Shown: positions 26,779 to 35,839 of the stretch, piece by piece | Layout: each line of letters begins with the position of its first letter | How positions within the stretch are numbered: the stretch's first letter is position 1 | DNA from: Paracrocinitomix mangrovi | Lineage (GTDB): Bacteria; Bacteroidota; Bacteroidia; Flavobacteriales_D; Crocinitomicaceae | Length of the DNA stretch: 64,000 nucleotides | Assembly (NCBI RefSeq): GCF_019740355.2 | Contig: NZ_CP091819.1 | Location: 2,852,001 to 2,916,000, forward strand | Direction of reading: 5' to 3' | The notes under the pieces: generated by a model | Database searches by the model: none | What the model was told of the DNA's origin: nothing | The model's input: only the letters and a program-made list of their open reading frames with translations | Program-made: the position numbers and the translations under genes

Positions 26779-27807
26779 ATGGGATTATTTGATTTTTTAT
26801 CACAGGAGATTGCAATTGATTTGGGAACAGCCAATACTTTGATCATCATGAATGACAAAGTGGTTGTTGATGAACCTTCTATTGTAGCCAAAGACATTCA
26901 GAGTGGAAAAGTGGTAGCCATTGGCAAAACTGCTCAACAAATGCACGGAAAGACGCATAAGTTGATTGAGACAATTAGGCCTTTGAAAGATGGTGTGATT
27001 GCAGACTTTGAGTCGGCAGAGCAAATGATTAGAGGTTTGATTAAGATGATCAACAAAGGACCAAAAATCATTAATCCATCATTAAAAATGGTGATTTGTA
27101 TTCCTTCAGGTATTACAGAGGTTGAGAAACGTGCGGTACGTGACTCTGCTGAACATGCAGGAGCCAAAGAAGTATATTTGATTCACGAGCCAATGGCAGC
27201 AGCTATCGGTATCGGTATTGATGTTGAAGAGCCAATGGGTAACATGATCATTGATATAGGAGGAGGAACTTCTGAGATTGCCGTAATTGCGCTAGGAGGT
27301 ATTGTGTGTGATAAATCTATCCGTGTTGCGGGAGATGACTTCACAAGTGATATTGAAGAATACATGAGACGTCAGCACAACATCCTGGTAGGAGAAAGAA
27401 CAGCTGAACAAATTAAAATTAAAGTAGGTTCTGCCTTAACAGAACTTGATGATGATATTAAACCAGAACCATATGCGGTTCGTGGTCGTGATTTGATGAC
27501 CGGAATTCCGAAAGAGATTCAAATTACTTATTCTGAAATTGCGCATGCACTTGACAAATCGGTTTCAAAAATTGAAGAGGCGATTTTAAGTGCACTGGAG
27601 ATGACTCCACCGGAATTATCTGCAGATATTTATAAAACCGGAATTTATTTAGCCGGAGGTGGTTCAATGTTGAGAGGGTTGGATAAACGTATCTCAATGA
27701 AAACAAAACTTCCTGTGCACATTGCAGAAGATCCACTAAGAGCTGTTGCTCGTGGAACGAGTATCGCATTAAAGAATATCGATAGATTCCAGTTCTTAAT
27801 GCGTTAA
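26779..27807 (+). CDS. mreB: Rod shape-determining actin homologue MreB
   Basis: This 342-residue actin-fold ATPase forms membrane-bound filaments that guide lateral cell-wall synthesis. It shows the phosphate-1 motif IAIDLGTANTLI at residues ~11-22, phosphate-2 DIGGGTSEIAVI at ~156-167 and the adenosine motif YLAGGGSMLRGL near 290. The N-terminus begins with a short amphipathic MGLFDFLSQ segment for membrane binding. It is the first gene of the elongasome operon, followed 25 bases later by mreC. The ATG is supported by exact family length. Confidence 0.98.
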   Translation: MGLFDFLSQEIAIDLGTANTLIIMNDKVVVDEPSIVAKDIQSGKVVAIGKTAQQMHGKTHKLIETIRPLKDGVIADFESAEQMIRGLIKMINKGPKIINPSLKMVICIPSGITEVEKRAVRDSAEHAGAKEVYLIHEPMAAAIGIGIDVEEPMGNMIIDIGGGTSEIAVIALGGIVCDKSIRVAGDDFTSDIEEYMRRQHNILVGERTAEQIKIKVGSALTELDDDIKPEPYAVRGRDLMTGIPKEIQITYSEIAHALDKSVSKIEEAILSALEMTPPELSADIYKTGIYLAGGGSMLRGLDKRISMKTKLPVHIAEDPLRAVARGTSIALKNIDRFQFLMR

Positions 27808-27832
27808 TGTTAATTTAGAAAGATGAATTTAA

Positions 27833-28675
27833 ATGCGAAGACTGCTACAATTTTTAAAGAAATTTAGAGATTTTATCATCTTTTTATTGTTGCAGGTATT
27901 CGTATTGACTTTTTTCTTCAATTCCAAAAATTTTCACAAAGCTCAAATGATCAACACCTCTAATGGAGTAGTGGGTTGGTTCGTTGAAAAAAAGCACAAT
28001 ATCACTAAGCATTTTAGCCTCAGTGATGCCAATGATAGTTTGGCTGCTGAAAATGCTCAACTAAGGGCTTTATTGCCTGAAAGTTTCTACAAGCTTCAAG
28101 ACAAACTTTATTACGTTAATGATACCCTTTACGAGCAACAGTATCAATACATTGAAGCGCAAGTAATCAATGCATCTGACAATAAAAGAGACAATTACTT
28201 TACCCTCAATAAAGGAACCAAAAATGGGGTAGAAGAAGGAATGGGTGTAGTTTCAAAAAATGGAACAATCGGTTTCGTTACAGATGCCTCTGCTCACTAT
28301 TCAATTGTAAAAACGTTGTTGTCTGAAAACATCAATGTTGCTGTTAAATTGAGAAGGAATAATGAACATTGGCTATTAAAATGGGACGGAAAAGACAATG
28401 AAATTGTGCAATTAAACGGTGTTACACACGACATAGACATTAGCGAAGGAGATACTGTAGTTACCTGGGGTAATAAAGGAATCTTCCCTGAAAATCAAGT
28501 AGTGGGTTATGTAAATGAAATATTTGCGGTGGATGGTAAACCTACCATTAACGTCAATGTAAAATTGGCGGTAAAATTCAGTGCCATTTATCACGTATAC
28601 GTAGTTAAAAATCTATTTAAAAAAGAACAAGACGAACTAGAAGGCGACTTGTTTAATGAGCAAAATGAACAATAG
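27833..28675 (+). CDS. mreC: Rod shape-determining protein MreC
   Basis: The 280-residue protein has one N-terminal transmembrane helix (about 13-32), a coiled-coil dimerisation segment (SLAAENAQLRALLPE, ~62-78) and the periplasmic double beta-barrel domain (~100-265, with GTKNGVEEGMGVVSKNGTIGFV). MreC links MreB and PBP2 and activates the RodA-PBP2 synthase. The gene overlaps mreD by 20 bases. The C-terminal acidic tail after residue 262 lies outside the folded domain. Confidence 0.96.
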   Translation: MRRLLQFLKKFRDFIIFLLLQVFVLTFFFNSKNFHKAQMINTSNGVVGWFVEKKHNITKHFSLSDANDSLAAENAQLRALLPESFYKLQDKLYYVNDTLYEQQYQYIEAQVINASDNKRDNYFTLNKGTKNGVEEGMGVVSKNGTIGFVTDASAHYSIVKTLLSENINVAVKLRRNNEHWLLKWDGKDNEIVQLNGVTHDIDISEGDTVVTWGNKGIFPENQVVGYVNEIFAVDGKPTINVNVKLAVKFSAIYHVYVVKNLFKKEQDELEGDLFNEQNEQ

Positions 28676-29180
28676 TTTATTAAAGTACATATTGATTTTT
28701 GTGCTCATAGTCCTTATCCAGGGATTAGTGGTCAACAATATTCAACTTAATGAATACTTTGTTCCAATGATCTATCCTTTAATGATTTTGATGTTGCCAT
28801 TTAACATGAATGCAATTTTATCAATGTTGGTGGGATTGCTTTTAGGATTAAGTGTTGACGCTTTTAGTAATACTTTTGGTTTACATGCATCTGCTGGAAT
28901 TTTATTAGGATATGTAAGACCAACCTTATTAAATTATATCCAACCAAAAGAAGGATACGAAAATTCACTTTTACCAACTATTCCAGATATGGGATTACCT
29001 TGGTATTTGTTGTATACATCTGTAATGCTACTTATCCATCACTTATGGATTTTCTCAGTAGAAATATTCAGATTGGATTTGTTCTTCCTCATTTTAGGTA
29101 AAACATTCTTTTCATTGCTATTCTCACTTGGACTCATTATTTTATTCCAGTATATTTTCTATAAGCCAACCAAGTCATGA
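28656..29180 (+). CDS. mreD: Rod shape-determining protein MreD
   Basis: This 174-residue polytopic membrane protein has about five to six hydrophobic segments and fits the length and position of MreD in Bacteroidota. Its family-like pattern (LVVNNIQLNEYFVPMIYPLMILMLPF, VGLLLGLSVDAFSNTFGLHAS) supports the call. The start could be the ATG at 28656, overlapping mreC by 20 bases, or 28665. It overlaps mrdA by 4 bases (ATGA). It works with MreC in the elongasome membrane core. Confidence 0.93.
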   Translation: MSKMNNSLLKYILIFVLIVLIQGLVVNNIQLNEYFVPMIYPLMILMLPFNMNAILSMLVGLLLGLSVDAFSNTFGLHASAGILLGYVRPTLLNYIQPKEGYENSLLPTIPDMGLPWYLLYTSVMLLIHHLWIFSVEIFRLDLFFLILGKTFFSLLFSLGLIILFQYIFYKPTKS

Positions 29181-31057
29181 ACAACATTGACAATAGAAAA
29201 TATGTAATTGCATTGATTTTTACTTTGATTCCGATCATTTTTATCGTTCGCTTGTTTTTCATGCAGGTTGTGGATGATAAATGGAAAGAAAGAGCGGCAC
29301 AAATTTCTGAAAACAAGGTTGTCACTTATCCTGCAAGGGGAATTGTTTATGACCGAAACAACAAAAAACTAATTTCAAACGAAGTCTATTATGACATTCG
29401 TGTAATTCCTGGTCAAACTGATAATCCGGACAGTGTTTCATTTGCCAAGTTGTTAGATATTTCTTTAGAAGAGTATACTGAGCAAATGAATAAGGCAAGA
29501 GATTATTCAATGCGAAAGCCGTCAGATTTGGTAAAACAAATTCCACCTGATGAGTTTGCAGATATAGCTCCGGAGTTATACAAGTATCCAGGCTTTTATG
29601 AGGTGGAAAGAACTTTGCGTATTTATCCACGTCCTGTTGCCGCTCATGTTTTGGGTTACATGGCAGAAGTTGATTCCAATGACATTAAAAGAGATCCATA
29701 TTACGCATCAGGAGATATCATTGGTAAAAGTGGAATAGAAAAGAGTTATGAGGAACTACTAAGAGGTAAAAAAGGAGTTAAATACTATTTGCAAGATGCC
29801 ATTGGATTAGAAACCGGTAGATATGAAGATGGAAACTATGATACACTGGCAGAACAAGGAAAAAACATCACTTTAACCATTGACGGCGATTTGCAAGAGT
29901 ACGGAGAAAAATTAATGCAAAATAAGAGAGGTGCTATAGTGGCAATTGAGCCGGCTACCGGTGAAATTTTAACCATGATTTCTTCGCCTTCTTATGACCC
30001 AAATTTGCTGGTAGGTAGAAGATTAGGAAAAAACTGGGGAGAACTTACAGAGGATACTTTAAAACCACTTTATAACAGAGCCACTCAAGCAAGATATAAC
30101 CCTGGATCTACATTCAAATTGTTGATGGCACTTATTGCCATGCAAGAAGGAGTGATTGATTCAACGGCTTCATTCCCATGTACAAAAGATCTGGTAGGTT
30201 GTCATAATCACCCAACAGCAAGAGGAGTTTCAGACGGAGTTAAAATGTCTTGCAACCCCTATTTCTATTATTTAACCAGAAAGATTATCCAACAAGGAAA
30301 ATACAAGAGTCATTTTAAAGATGCGGCCTATGGTTTAGATATTTGGGCAGATTATTTATACAGTTTTGGATTGGACAAAGGTTTAAATGTTGACTTCCCG
30401 GCAGTAACCTCAGGTCGTATCCCAAATACAGACTTTTACAATAATGAATTCCCTTCTAAATCCAGACCTTATGGTGAATACGCCTGGGCATTTAGTACAA
30501 TTTATTCAAATTCAATTGGACAGGGAGAAGTTGAGTTGACTCCTTTGGAATTGGCAAATGTAGCCTGTGTAATGGCAAATAGAGGGCATTTTTATTATCC
30601 GCATTTTATCAAAGAAATTGAAGATGGTGATATTCCTGAAATTTACAGACAAAGACAAGATTCTAAGGTTGAGCCAAAGTATTTTGGACCGGTAATAGAC
30701 GGAATGTGGCGTGTTGTTCATGAAGCCGGAGGTACTGCAAGTAGAGCAAGGGTAGATAGTTTAGACATCTGCGGTAAGACAGGAACGGCAGAGAACTTTA
30801 AAGTGTATGGTGGTAAAAGAAGACAGTTAAAAGATCACTCAATATTTATTGCTTTTGCACCTAGAAATAATCCCAAAATTGCCATCTCAGTTTACATTGA
30901 AAACTCAGGTTTTGGAGGAACATGGGCGGCACCAATTGCCAGTTTGTTGATAGAAAAATATATTACAGGAGAGATTAAAGACAAAGCGAAAGAACAGAGA
31001 ATTCTTGAGGCAGATTTGATGCCAATAGAAATCATGAATTACAAGAAGAATAGATAG
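29177..31057 (+). CDS. mrdA: Penicillin-binding protein 2 (peptidoglycan transpeptidase)
   Basis: The 626-residue class B PBP cross-links peptidoglycan during cell elongation. It has one N-terminal membrane helix (~10-30), the PBP dimer/pedestal domain (~45-220) and the transpeptidase domain. Active-site motifs are S311-T-F-K (in NPGSTFKL), SCN, and KTG in CGKTGTAEN. It is expressed in the same operon as rodA, with the rodA GTG start overlapping its stop codon by one base. Confidence 0.97.
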   Translation: MNNIDNRKYVIALIFTLIPIIFIVRLFFMQVVDDKWKERAAQISENKVVTYPARGIVYDRNNKKLISNEVYYDIRVIPGQTDNPDSVSFAKLLDISLEEYTEQMNKARDYSMRKPSDLVKQIPPDEFADIAPELYKYPGFYEVERTLRIYPRPVAAHVLGYMAEVDSNDIKRDPYYASGDIIGKSGIEKSYEELLRGKKGVKYYLQDAIGLETGRYEDGNYDTLAEQGKNITLTIDGDLQEYGEKLMQNKRGAIVAIEPATGEILTMISSPSYDPNLLVGRRLGKNWGELTEDTLKPLYNRATQARYNPGSTFKLLMALIAMQEGVIDSTASFPCTKDLVGCHNHPTARGVSDGVKMSCNPYFYYLTRKIIQQGKYKSHFKDAAYGLDIWADYLYSFGLDKGLNVDFPAVTSGRIPNTDFYNNEFPSKSRPYGEYAWAFSTIYSNSIGQGEVELTPLELANVACVMANRGHFYYPHFIKEIEDGDIPEIYRQRQDSKVEPKYFGPVIDGMWRVVHEAGGTASRARVDSLDICGKTGTAENFKVYGGKRRQLKDHSIFIAFAPRNNPKIAISVYIENSGFGGTWAAPIASLLIEKYITGEIKDKAKEQRILEADLMPIEIMNYKKNR

Positions 31058-32427
31058 TGAGAGGAAAAAGTGAGAAAATATGGGCAGATGTAGATTGGAC
31101 AATTGTGTTGATCTATTTTGTGATTATTGGATTGAGCGTTTCCAATATCTATTCTGCTGTATATGATCCTGAAAAACCCGGTTTGTTTAATTTGGGAACA
31201 GAGCACGGAAAGCAGATAATGTGGGCCGGAGTTTCTTTGTTTTTGGGGGTAATTATCATGTTTTTGGATGGGTCGTTCATCAGAAAATCTGCCTATTGGG
31301 TGTATGGTGTTATTGTGTTTATGCTAGTGGCTGTATTGTTCACTGAACCTATAAATGGAGCCAAGTCCTGGTTTGGTTTTGGTTCATTTGGTATACAACC
31401 CTCTGAGCTTGGTAAGTTAGGGGCAGCTTTGGCTCTTTCAGCACATTTGGCTAGTATGCCGGCATTAAAAGCAAGACAAAAACCGAGTATAAGCGTAAGC
31501 TATTTTGCAGATCTTTTTAATACACATTGGAAAACATTAGTGATACTGGGTATTCCGGCAATATTAGTTTTGTTGCAGCCGGATATGGGAACCTTTATCA
31601 TATTCACCTCTTTTATATTGGTGTTATATAGAGAAGGATATGCCGGGAATATTCTTTTATTCATGGTAATTGCGGTGATCATTGCAGTAATTACTTTAAT
31701 TGTGGCAGATTCAACTTATATGCTGCCGGGATTAAAGATTAAAATGTCCGGTAAAACAGGAATAGTGGTGTCTCTCTTATTGATGGGATTGACCTTTTTC
31801 TTCATTATTAAATACTTTGTTTTAAAGAGAAACAGACCACCATTGTACAGAGCTTTAGTCGGAAGTTTGGTGGTGGCTATTTTATTTGTCAATTTTATTG
31901 AATGGGGATATTCTACCTTTTTACAGGATCATCAAAAGACAAGAATTGATTTGGTGCTGGGTAAAATTGAGGATCCCAATGGTGAAGGGTATAACATCAA
32001 TAGAGCTAAAGCGGCAATTGGTTCAGGTGGATTTGCGGGGAAAGGATATAAGCAAGCCACTTTAGCAAATGCACAGCAAGGGCACGTTCCTATGCAGTCT
32101 ACAGACTTTATTTTTTGTACCTGGTCTGAAGAAAGAGGATTTATTGGTTCCTTTTTTCTTGTCTTGTTGTACACTATTTTATTAATTAAACTAGTGTCTA
32201 TTGCTGAACGACAACGATCCAAATTTACCCGGATATTTGCATACAGTGTTGCGGGAATCTTCTTTTACCATTTTATGATTAATGTTGGAATGGCTATTGG
32301 TTTAGCACCCGTAATTGGAATTCCTTTGCCATTATTTAGTTATGGAGGATCGCAAGTACTTACCTTTTCTTTACTCCTGTTTATATTGGTTAAATTAGAT
32401 TCTGAAAGAAAAATTGTATTGCAGTAA
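31057..32427 (+). CDS. rodA: Peptidoglycan glycosyltransferase RodA (SEDS family)
   Basis: This 456-residue SEDS protein polymerises lipid II into glycan strands together with PBP2. About ten membrane helices are visible. The SEDS signature loop is present (NRAKAAIGSGGFAGKGYKQAT, then PMQSTDFIFCTWSEERGFIG), as is the C-terminal GIPLPLFSYGGSQ. The start is a GTG at 31057 overlapping the PBP2 stop by one base. It is longer than the typical ~370-420 residues, because of extra sequence after residue ~200. The next gene overlaps it by one base (TAATG). Confidence 0.96.
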   Translation: MRGKSEKIWADVDWTIVLIYFVIIGLSVSNIYSAVYDPEKPGLFNLGTEHGKQIMWAGVSLFLGVIIMFLDGSFIRKSAYWVYGVIVFMLVAVLFTEPINGAKSWFGFGSFGIQPSELGKLGAALALSAHLASMPALKARQKPSISVSYFADLFNTHWKTLVILGIPAILVLLQPDMGTFIIFTSFILVLYREGYAGNILLFMVIAVIIAVITLIVADSTYMLPGLKIKMSGKTGIVVSLLLMGLTFFFIIKYFVLKRNRPPLYRALVGSLVVAILFVNFIEWGYSTFLQDHQKTRIDLVLGKIEDPNGEGYNINRAKAAIGSGGFAGKGYKQATLANAQQGHVPMQSTDFIFCTWSEERGFIGSFFLVLLYTILLIKLVSIAERQRSKFTRIFAYSVAGIFFYHFMINVGMAIGLAPVIGIPLPLFSYGGSQVLTFSLLLFILVKLDSERKIVLQ

Positions 32428-33176
32428 TGAAGCCTCAAATTCCCGTAAGCTCTCAAATCTTTATTCTATTATTACTAGTATTAGTTTCAAGTTATTTTGC
32501 ACAAATATTGGCCTCTATTGGTATTACTGCCATAGCTGGGAGTGATGTAGCAACAGCTGATCTGAATCAACCAAAATACATGTATATAATTGTTTTTTGT
32601 ACTCAACTTGCCATGTTTTTATTAGGCGTATTAGCCTTTCTTAAGATTATTGGAAAAACCTTTAAACAAGAGTTTGATTGGACAAAATTCAATAGTAAGA
32701 ATCTATTAAAGGTGCTCGGTGTCTTTATTTTGGCCTTTGTAGTTGTAGAGCCTTTATCAAGGGCCAATTTGTGGTTGATGGATCAATATCCAACTTCTAT
32801 GTTTTATGAAATGGCTATAGAACAAAAGGAGAAGTATGCAGTATGGTTCAATGTTGAAAAACCTGAGCTTTTTCCATTTGCGCTTATAATTTATGGATTG
32901 GTACCTGCAATAGTAGAAGAGTTATTATTTAGAGGTCTTTTATTGAAAAAGTTATGGTTAGTGAGTAATAAAATGCACTTTGGTGTTATTGTGTCTTCAT
33001 TAATATTTGCGGCTATTCACGTACAGCCATGGAATTTGTTACCTATGATTTTTATGGGACTGGTTTTAGGATACATTTATGTTTATACCAAAGACATCAG
33101 GTATAACATATTGGCGCATTTTTTATTCAATGCCTTAAATCTGGTTGTGGCATTTTACTTTCCTGAATGGATATAA
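32427..33176 (+). CDS. CPBP-family intramembrane metalloprotease
   Basis: The 249-residue polytopic protein belongs to the CAAX-protease/bacteriocin-processing (CPBP, Abi) family. The catalytic motif set is complete: Glu164-Glu165 and Arg169 in EELLFRG, His198 in FAAIHVQPW, and His231 with Asn235 in ILAHFLFNALN. Such enzymes cut or bind prenylated or transmembrane substrates. It overlaps the rodA stop by one base (TAATG), so it is translated with the elongasome operon. Its substrate is unknown. The operon ends here at a bidirectional hairpin. Confidence 0.93.
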   Translation: MKPQIPVSSQIFILLLLVLVSSYFAQILASIGITAIAGSDVATADLNQPKYMYIIVFCTQLAMFLLGVLAFLKIIGKTFKQEFDWTKFNSKNLLKVLGVFILAFVVVEPLSRANLWLMDQYPTSMFYEMAIEQKEKYAVWFNVEKPELFPFALIIYGLVPAIVEELLFRGLLLKKLWLVSNKMHFGVIVSSLIFAAIHVQPWNLLPMIFMGLVLGYIYVYTKDIRYNILAHFLFNALNLVVAFYFPEWI

Positions 33177-33206
33177 AAAAATCCCCTCTCAAAAATGAGA
33201 AGGGAT
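33177..33206 (-). terminator. Terminator between the rod operon and the ExbBD operon
   Basis: Stem arms ATCCCCTCTC (33181-33190) and GAGAAGGGAT (33197-33206) pair with one mismatch around a 6-base loop. On the minus strand a run of seven T follows, so it is a good terminator for the exbD operon. It may also stop transcripts of the rod operon. Confidence 0.8.
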
Positions 33207-33243
33207 CGAACTTTAAAATTAAAATGCCGATTGGCTTTCAATA

Positions 33244-33702
33244 TTATTTTTTAGCTTCTTTATCAGCTGAGTAATTGATCTTAATAGCATTGATACTAGT
33301 CAACTCCTCTTTCACATCTGATACGATTCTCATACCAACATCTTTGTGAACTTTAAGCGAAGTAACAATGTCAAAAGGACGTTTACCTTCACGTGTTTTT
33401 CCTTGTTTCCAGTCACTAACAACGTTTACGTCAGAAATCAATTGATCATCTAATTGGATACGTGGTTCAGAACCCATTTCCTTATCTAGTGGAAATCCAA
33501 TGTAAATGAAATCAACATTATCCTTGTCCTCTAATTCTTCAGCTTGAGTAGCTTTAGGTTTTTTAATTTCAACCTGATATTCTACCTCTTTCATTGTAGT
33601 AGCTACCATGAAAAAGAACAATAGCATGAAGATGATATCAGGTAGTGCTGAAGTATTTACTCCAGGTACATCCTTTTTTCCTCCTTTATTAAACTTTCCC
33701 AT
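33244..33702 (-). CDS. ExbD/TolR-family energy-transduction protein, shorter copy
   Basis: This 152-residue ExbD/TolR-like protein has one membrane helix at about 19-40 with the essential Asp22 (ALPDIIFMLLFFFMVATTM), then a periplasmic domain. Together with the MotA/TolQ/ExbB-like protein of the same operon it forms a proton-driven motor that energises TonB-dependent outer-membrane transport. It lies 6 bases after the longer ExbD gene, as the last gene of the operon. The C-terminus ends at ADKEAKK. Confidence 0.95.
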   Translation of the reverse strand: MGKFNKGGKKDVPGVNTSALPDIIFMLLFFFMVATTMKEVEYQVEIKKPKATQAEELEDKDNVDFIYIGFPLDKEMGSEPRIQLDDQLISDVNVVSDWKQGKTREGKRPFDIVTSLKVHKDVGMRIVSDVKEELTSINAIKINYSADKEAKK

Positions 33703-33708
33703 AATAGA

Positions 33709-34425
33709 TTACTTTTCAATTTTAGCTTCTACAATTCTCTCCGGAACCAAAACTCTTAACTTCATAATCAAGTCTTGATCTTTTGGATCATCCTCTCTCA
33801 ATGCATAGTAGTCTCTATTCCAAATCTCTTCGCATTTTTTAGCTCTCAATTCATTGACAACTTTTTTCAATACGTTTTGAATTTGAATGTACAAACCATA
33901 AGAGGTACGTGCCTGATTTTCCAATTTAATTACAGCAAGTTTAAATAACTCACGGTATGAATTTCCAGGCAATTCTTGACACAACTTCAATTTAGTTTTC
34001 CAACTTTCCAACTCATTATTTAAATAAGTATCTTTTGGATTTTCTTCCACTGCTTTTTGAAATTCAGCTATTTTTTGCTGGCAAGTAGGAATATCAACGG
34101 TTGAATATTTTGGCATAGTTTTATCCGTTTCGGTTCTCTCATTTGCCGTATAAAAATCCATTACAATTTCCTCTAAATCCTCAATTTCAGTCAATTTGTC
34201 CTCAACCAACAATTGATCATTTGAATTTGCCTTGATATACAAAATATCTCTGTCATTAATTTCTACAGGTGGATATTTAATTGTTTCATCTCTCTTCAAT
34301 GGCAACGTACGTGCAATACCGGCATCCACTTCCATGGTTGTAGTTACCAGGAAGAAAATCAAAAGCAAGAAGGCAATGTCCGCCATTGATCCCGCATTGA
34401 TTTCTTGTAACTCTCTTTTTGCCAT
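33709..34425 (-). CDS. ExbD/TolR-family energy-transduction protein, longer copy
   Basis: The 238-residue ExbD/TolR homologue has the usual N-terminal helix (about 13-34) with Asp16 in SMADIAFLLLIFFLVTTTM. Its periplasmic part is about 100 residues longer than that of the other copy. It includes an inserted helical, charged segment (about 85-160, with 'NPKDTYLNNELESWKTKL') before the C-terminal ExbD-like fold. It could form the heterodimer partner of the shorter ExbD. It is encoded 21 bases after the small membrane protein gene and 6 bases before the other exbD. Confidence 0.93.
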   Translation of the reverse strand: MAKRELQEINAGSMADIAFLLLIFFLVTTTMEVDAGIARTLPLKRDETIKYPPVEINDRDILYIKANSNDQLLVEDKLTEIEDLEEIVMDFYTANERTETDKTMPKYSTVDIPTCQQKIAEFQKAVEENPKDTYLNNELESWKTKLKLCQELPGNSYRELFKLAVIKLENQARTSYGLYIQIQNVLKKVVNELRAKKCEEIWNRDYYALREDDPKDQDLIMKLRVLVPERIVEAKIEK

Positions 34426-34446
34426 AATTATTCTTTATTAATTCAA

Positions 34447-34926
34447 TTAATTAGAGAAGTATTTCTTCATATTCATTACCGTACCAATCAAGATCAATAC
34501 GATAGCAATACCCACTAAAATGAAAGTACCTTTAATTCCGGCACCACCCCATTTTAATGCTTCTGGTGTTGCATTTGCAGCTGATTCTTCAGTTTTCAAT
34601 AAAGCAGGAATCATCTCGTCTGATGCGATTCCGTATGAAATCAAAGCTAAAACTCCAAAAATTGCAATCCCAATTGCAGGGCGAATAAATCTCTTAGGGT
34701 TTTGAATAATGCTCCAGATAGAAAAGATTGCAATAGCTCCCAATCCCATATAGACCAAAATCACAGAATAGTTGGCAGAATTTGATACTGCCACAGGGTC
34801 ATTCACCGGTAAATTTGTTTCAGGGTCAATTTCTGTTTGCATTGCTCCTACGATCAATACAACCCCGATAACAAATAGGATGATAACTCCTATAGTTCTT
34901 ATTAATCCGACTACTTTCTCGCTCAT
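34447..34926 (-). CDS. Four-helix membrane protein of the ExbBD operon
   Basis: This 159-residue protein has four predicted membrane helices (about residues 5-27, 52-73, 81-102 and 131-152) and a short polar loop between helix 1 and 2 with a DPETNLPVNDP stretch. No known motif or family was recognised. It is encoded between the ExbB-like gene (36 bases away) and the exbD genes, all on the same strand. An accessory role in the motor is likely from position only. Confidence 0.75.
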   Translation of the reverse strand: MSEKVVGLIRTIGVIILFVIGVVLIVGAMQTEIDPETNLPVNDPVAVSNSANYSVILVYMGLGAIAIFSIWSIIQNPKRFIRPAIGIAIFGVLALISYGIASDEMIPALLKTEESAANATPEALKWGGAGIKGTFILVGIAIVLILIGTVMNMKKYFSN

Positions 34927-34962
34927 AGTTTTTCGTTTATGCGTTTATTAGTAGGGATACAA

Positions 34963-35811
34963 TTATTGCGGTCTTGAAGCTGCGTCATGCTTGATCAATA
35001 CATCAATCAATGAGATTGAAGCATCTTCCATGTCATTAACAAGGCTATCAATTTTCGCCAACAAGTAATTGTAAAATATTTGTAGGATAATCGCAACGAT
35101 CAATCCGAATACTGTTGTTAATAAGGCTACTTTAATACCTACCGCAACAACCTCAGCAGAAATTGTTCCTGCGTTTGCGATATCATCAAATGCCTGAATC
35201 ATCCCGATTACAGTTCCCATAAACCCTAGCATTGGTGCCAAAGCAATGAATAACCCAATCCAAGACATTCCTTTTTCCATTAATCCCATTTGTACACCAC
35301 CGTAAGCAACAACTGCTTTTTCTACGTGGTCAATTCCTTCGTCAGATCTATCTAAACCTTGATAGAAAATTGAAGCAACAGGTCCTCTTGTGTTTCTACA
35401 TACTTCTTTAGCAGCTTCAATTCCTCCTGAAGCTAAAGCATCTTCAACATCCTGAACCAATTTCTTAGTGTTAGTAGTTGCTAAGTTCAAGTAAACGATT
35501 CTTTCAATGATCAATGCCAATCCTAGAATCAAACAAAGCAATACAATACCCATAAATAAAGGTCCACCCTCAATAAATCTAGTTTTTAATTGAGTAGTGA
35601 TTGAGAATCCTCCCTGATCGTCATCACCTTCTGCAGCTTTTCCGTCATCTGTTAGATCAGCTGGTGGAGGGGTAACGTCTTGTGTAGCTGTAGTATCCTC
35701 AACTACCTGAGTTGTATCCTCTGTTTCATCTGGAGTTTGAGCTACAGCATTTGTAGACACTCCAAAGGTTATAAAACCTGCAATAGCGATTAATGCCAAT
35801 ACTTTTTTCAT
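34963..35811 (-). CDS. MotA/TolQ/ExbB-family proton channel protein with signal peptide
   Basis: The 282-residue ExbB-like protein carries three membrane helices (about 82-104, 180-203 and 222-246) and the conserved cytosolic loops (NTRGPVASIFYQGLDR; APMLGFMGTVIGMIQAFD). Unlike classical ExbB it begins with a cleavable-looking signal peptide (MKKVLALIAIAGFITFGVSTNAVAQ). A Thr/Asp/Pro-rich linker of ~45 residues follows, so the N-terminus is periplasmic. It is the first gene of the ExbB/accessory/ExbD/ExbD operon that energises the outer membrane. Confidence 0.95.
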   Translation of the reverse strand: MKKVLALIAIAGFITFGVSTNAVAQTPDETEDTTQVVEDTTATQDVTPPPADLTDDGKAAEGDDDQGGFSITTQLKTRFIEGGPLFMGIVLLCLILGLALIIERIVYLNLATTNTKKLVQDVEDALASGGIEAAKEVCRNTRGPVASIFYQGLDRSDEGIDHVEKAVVAYGGVQMGLMEKGMSWIGLFIALAPMLGFMGTVIGMIQAFDDIANAGTISAEVVAVGIKVALLTTVFGLIVAIILQIFYNYLLAKIDSLVNDMEDASISLIDVLIKHDAASRPQ

Positions 35812-35839
35812 TTTTCTATAATTTATTTTAAAGTTCCTT

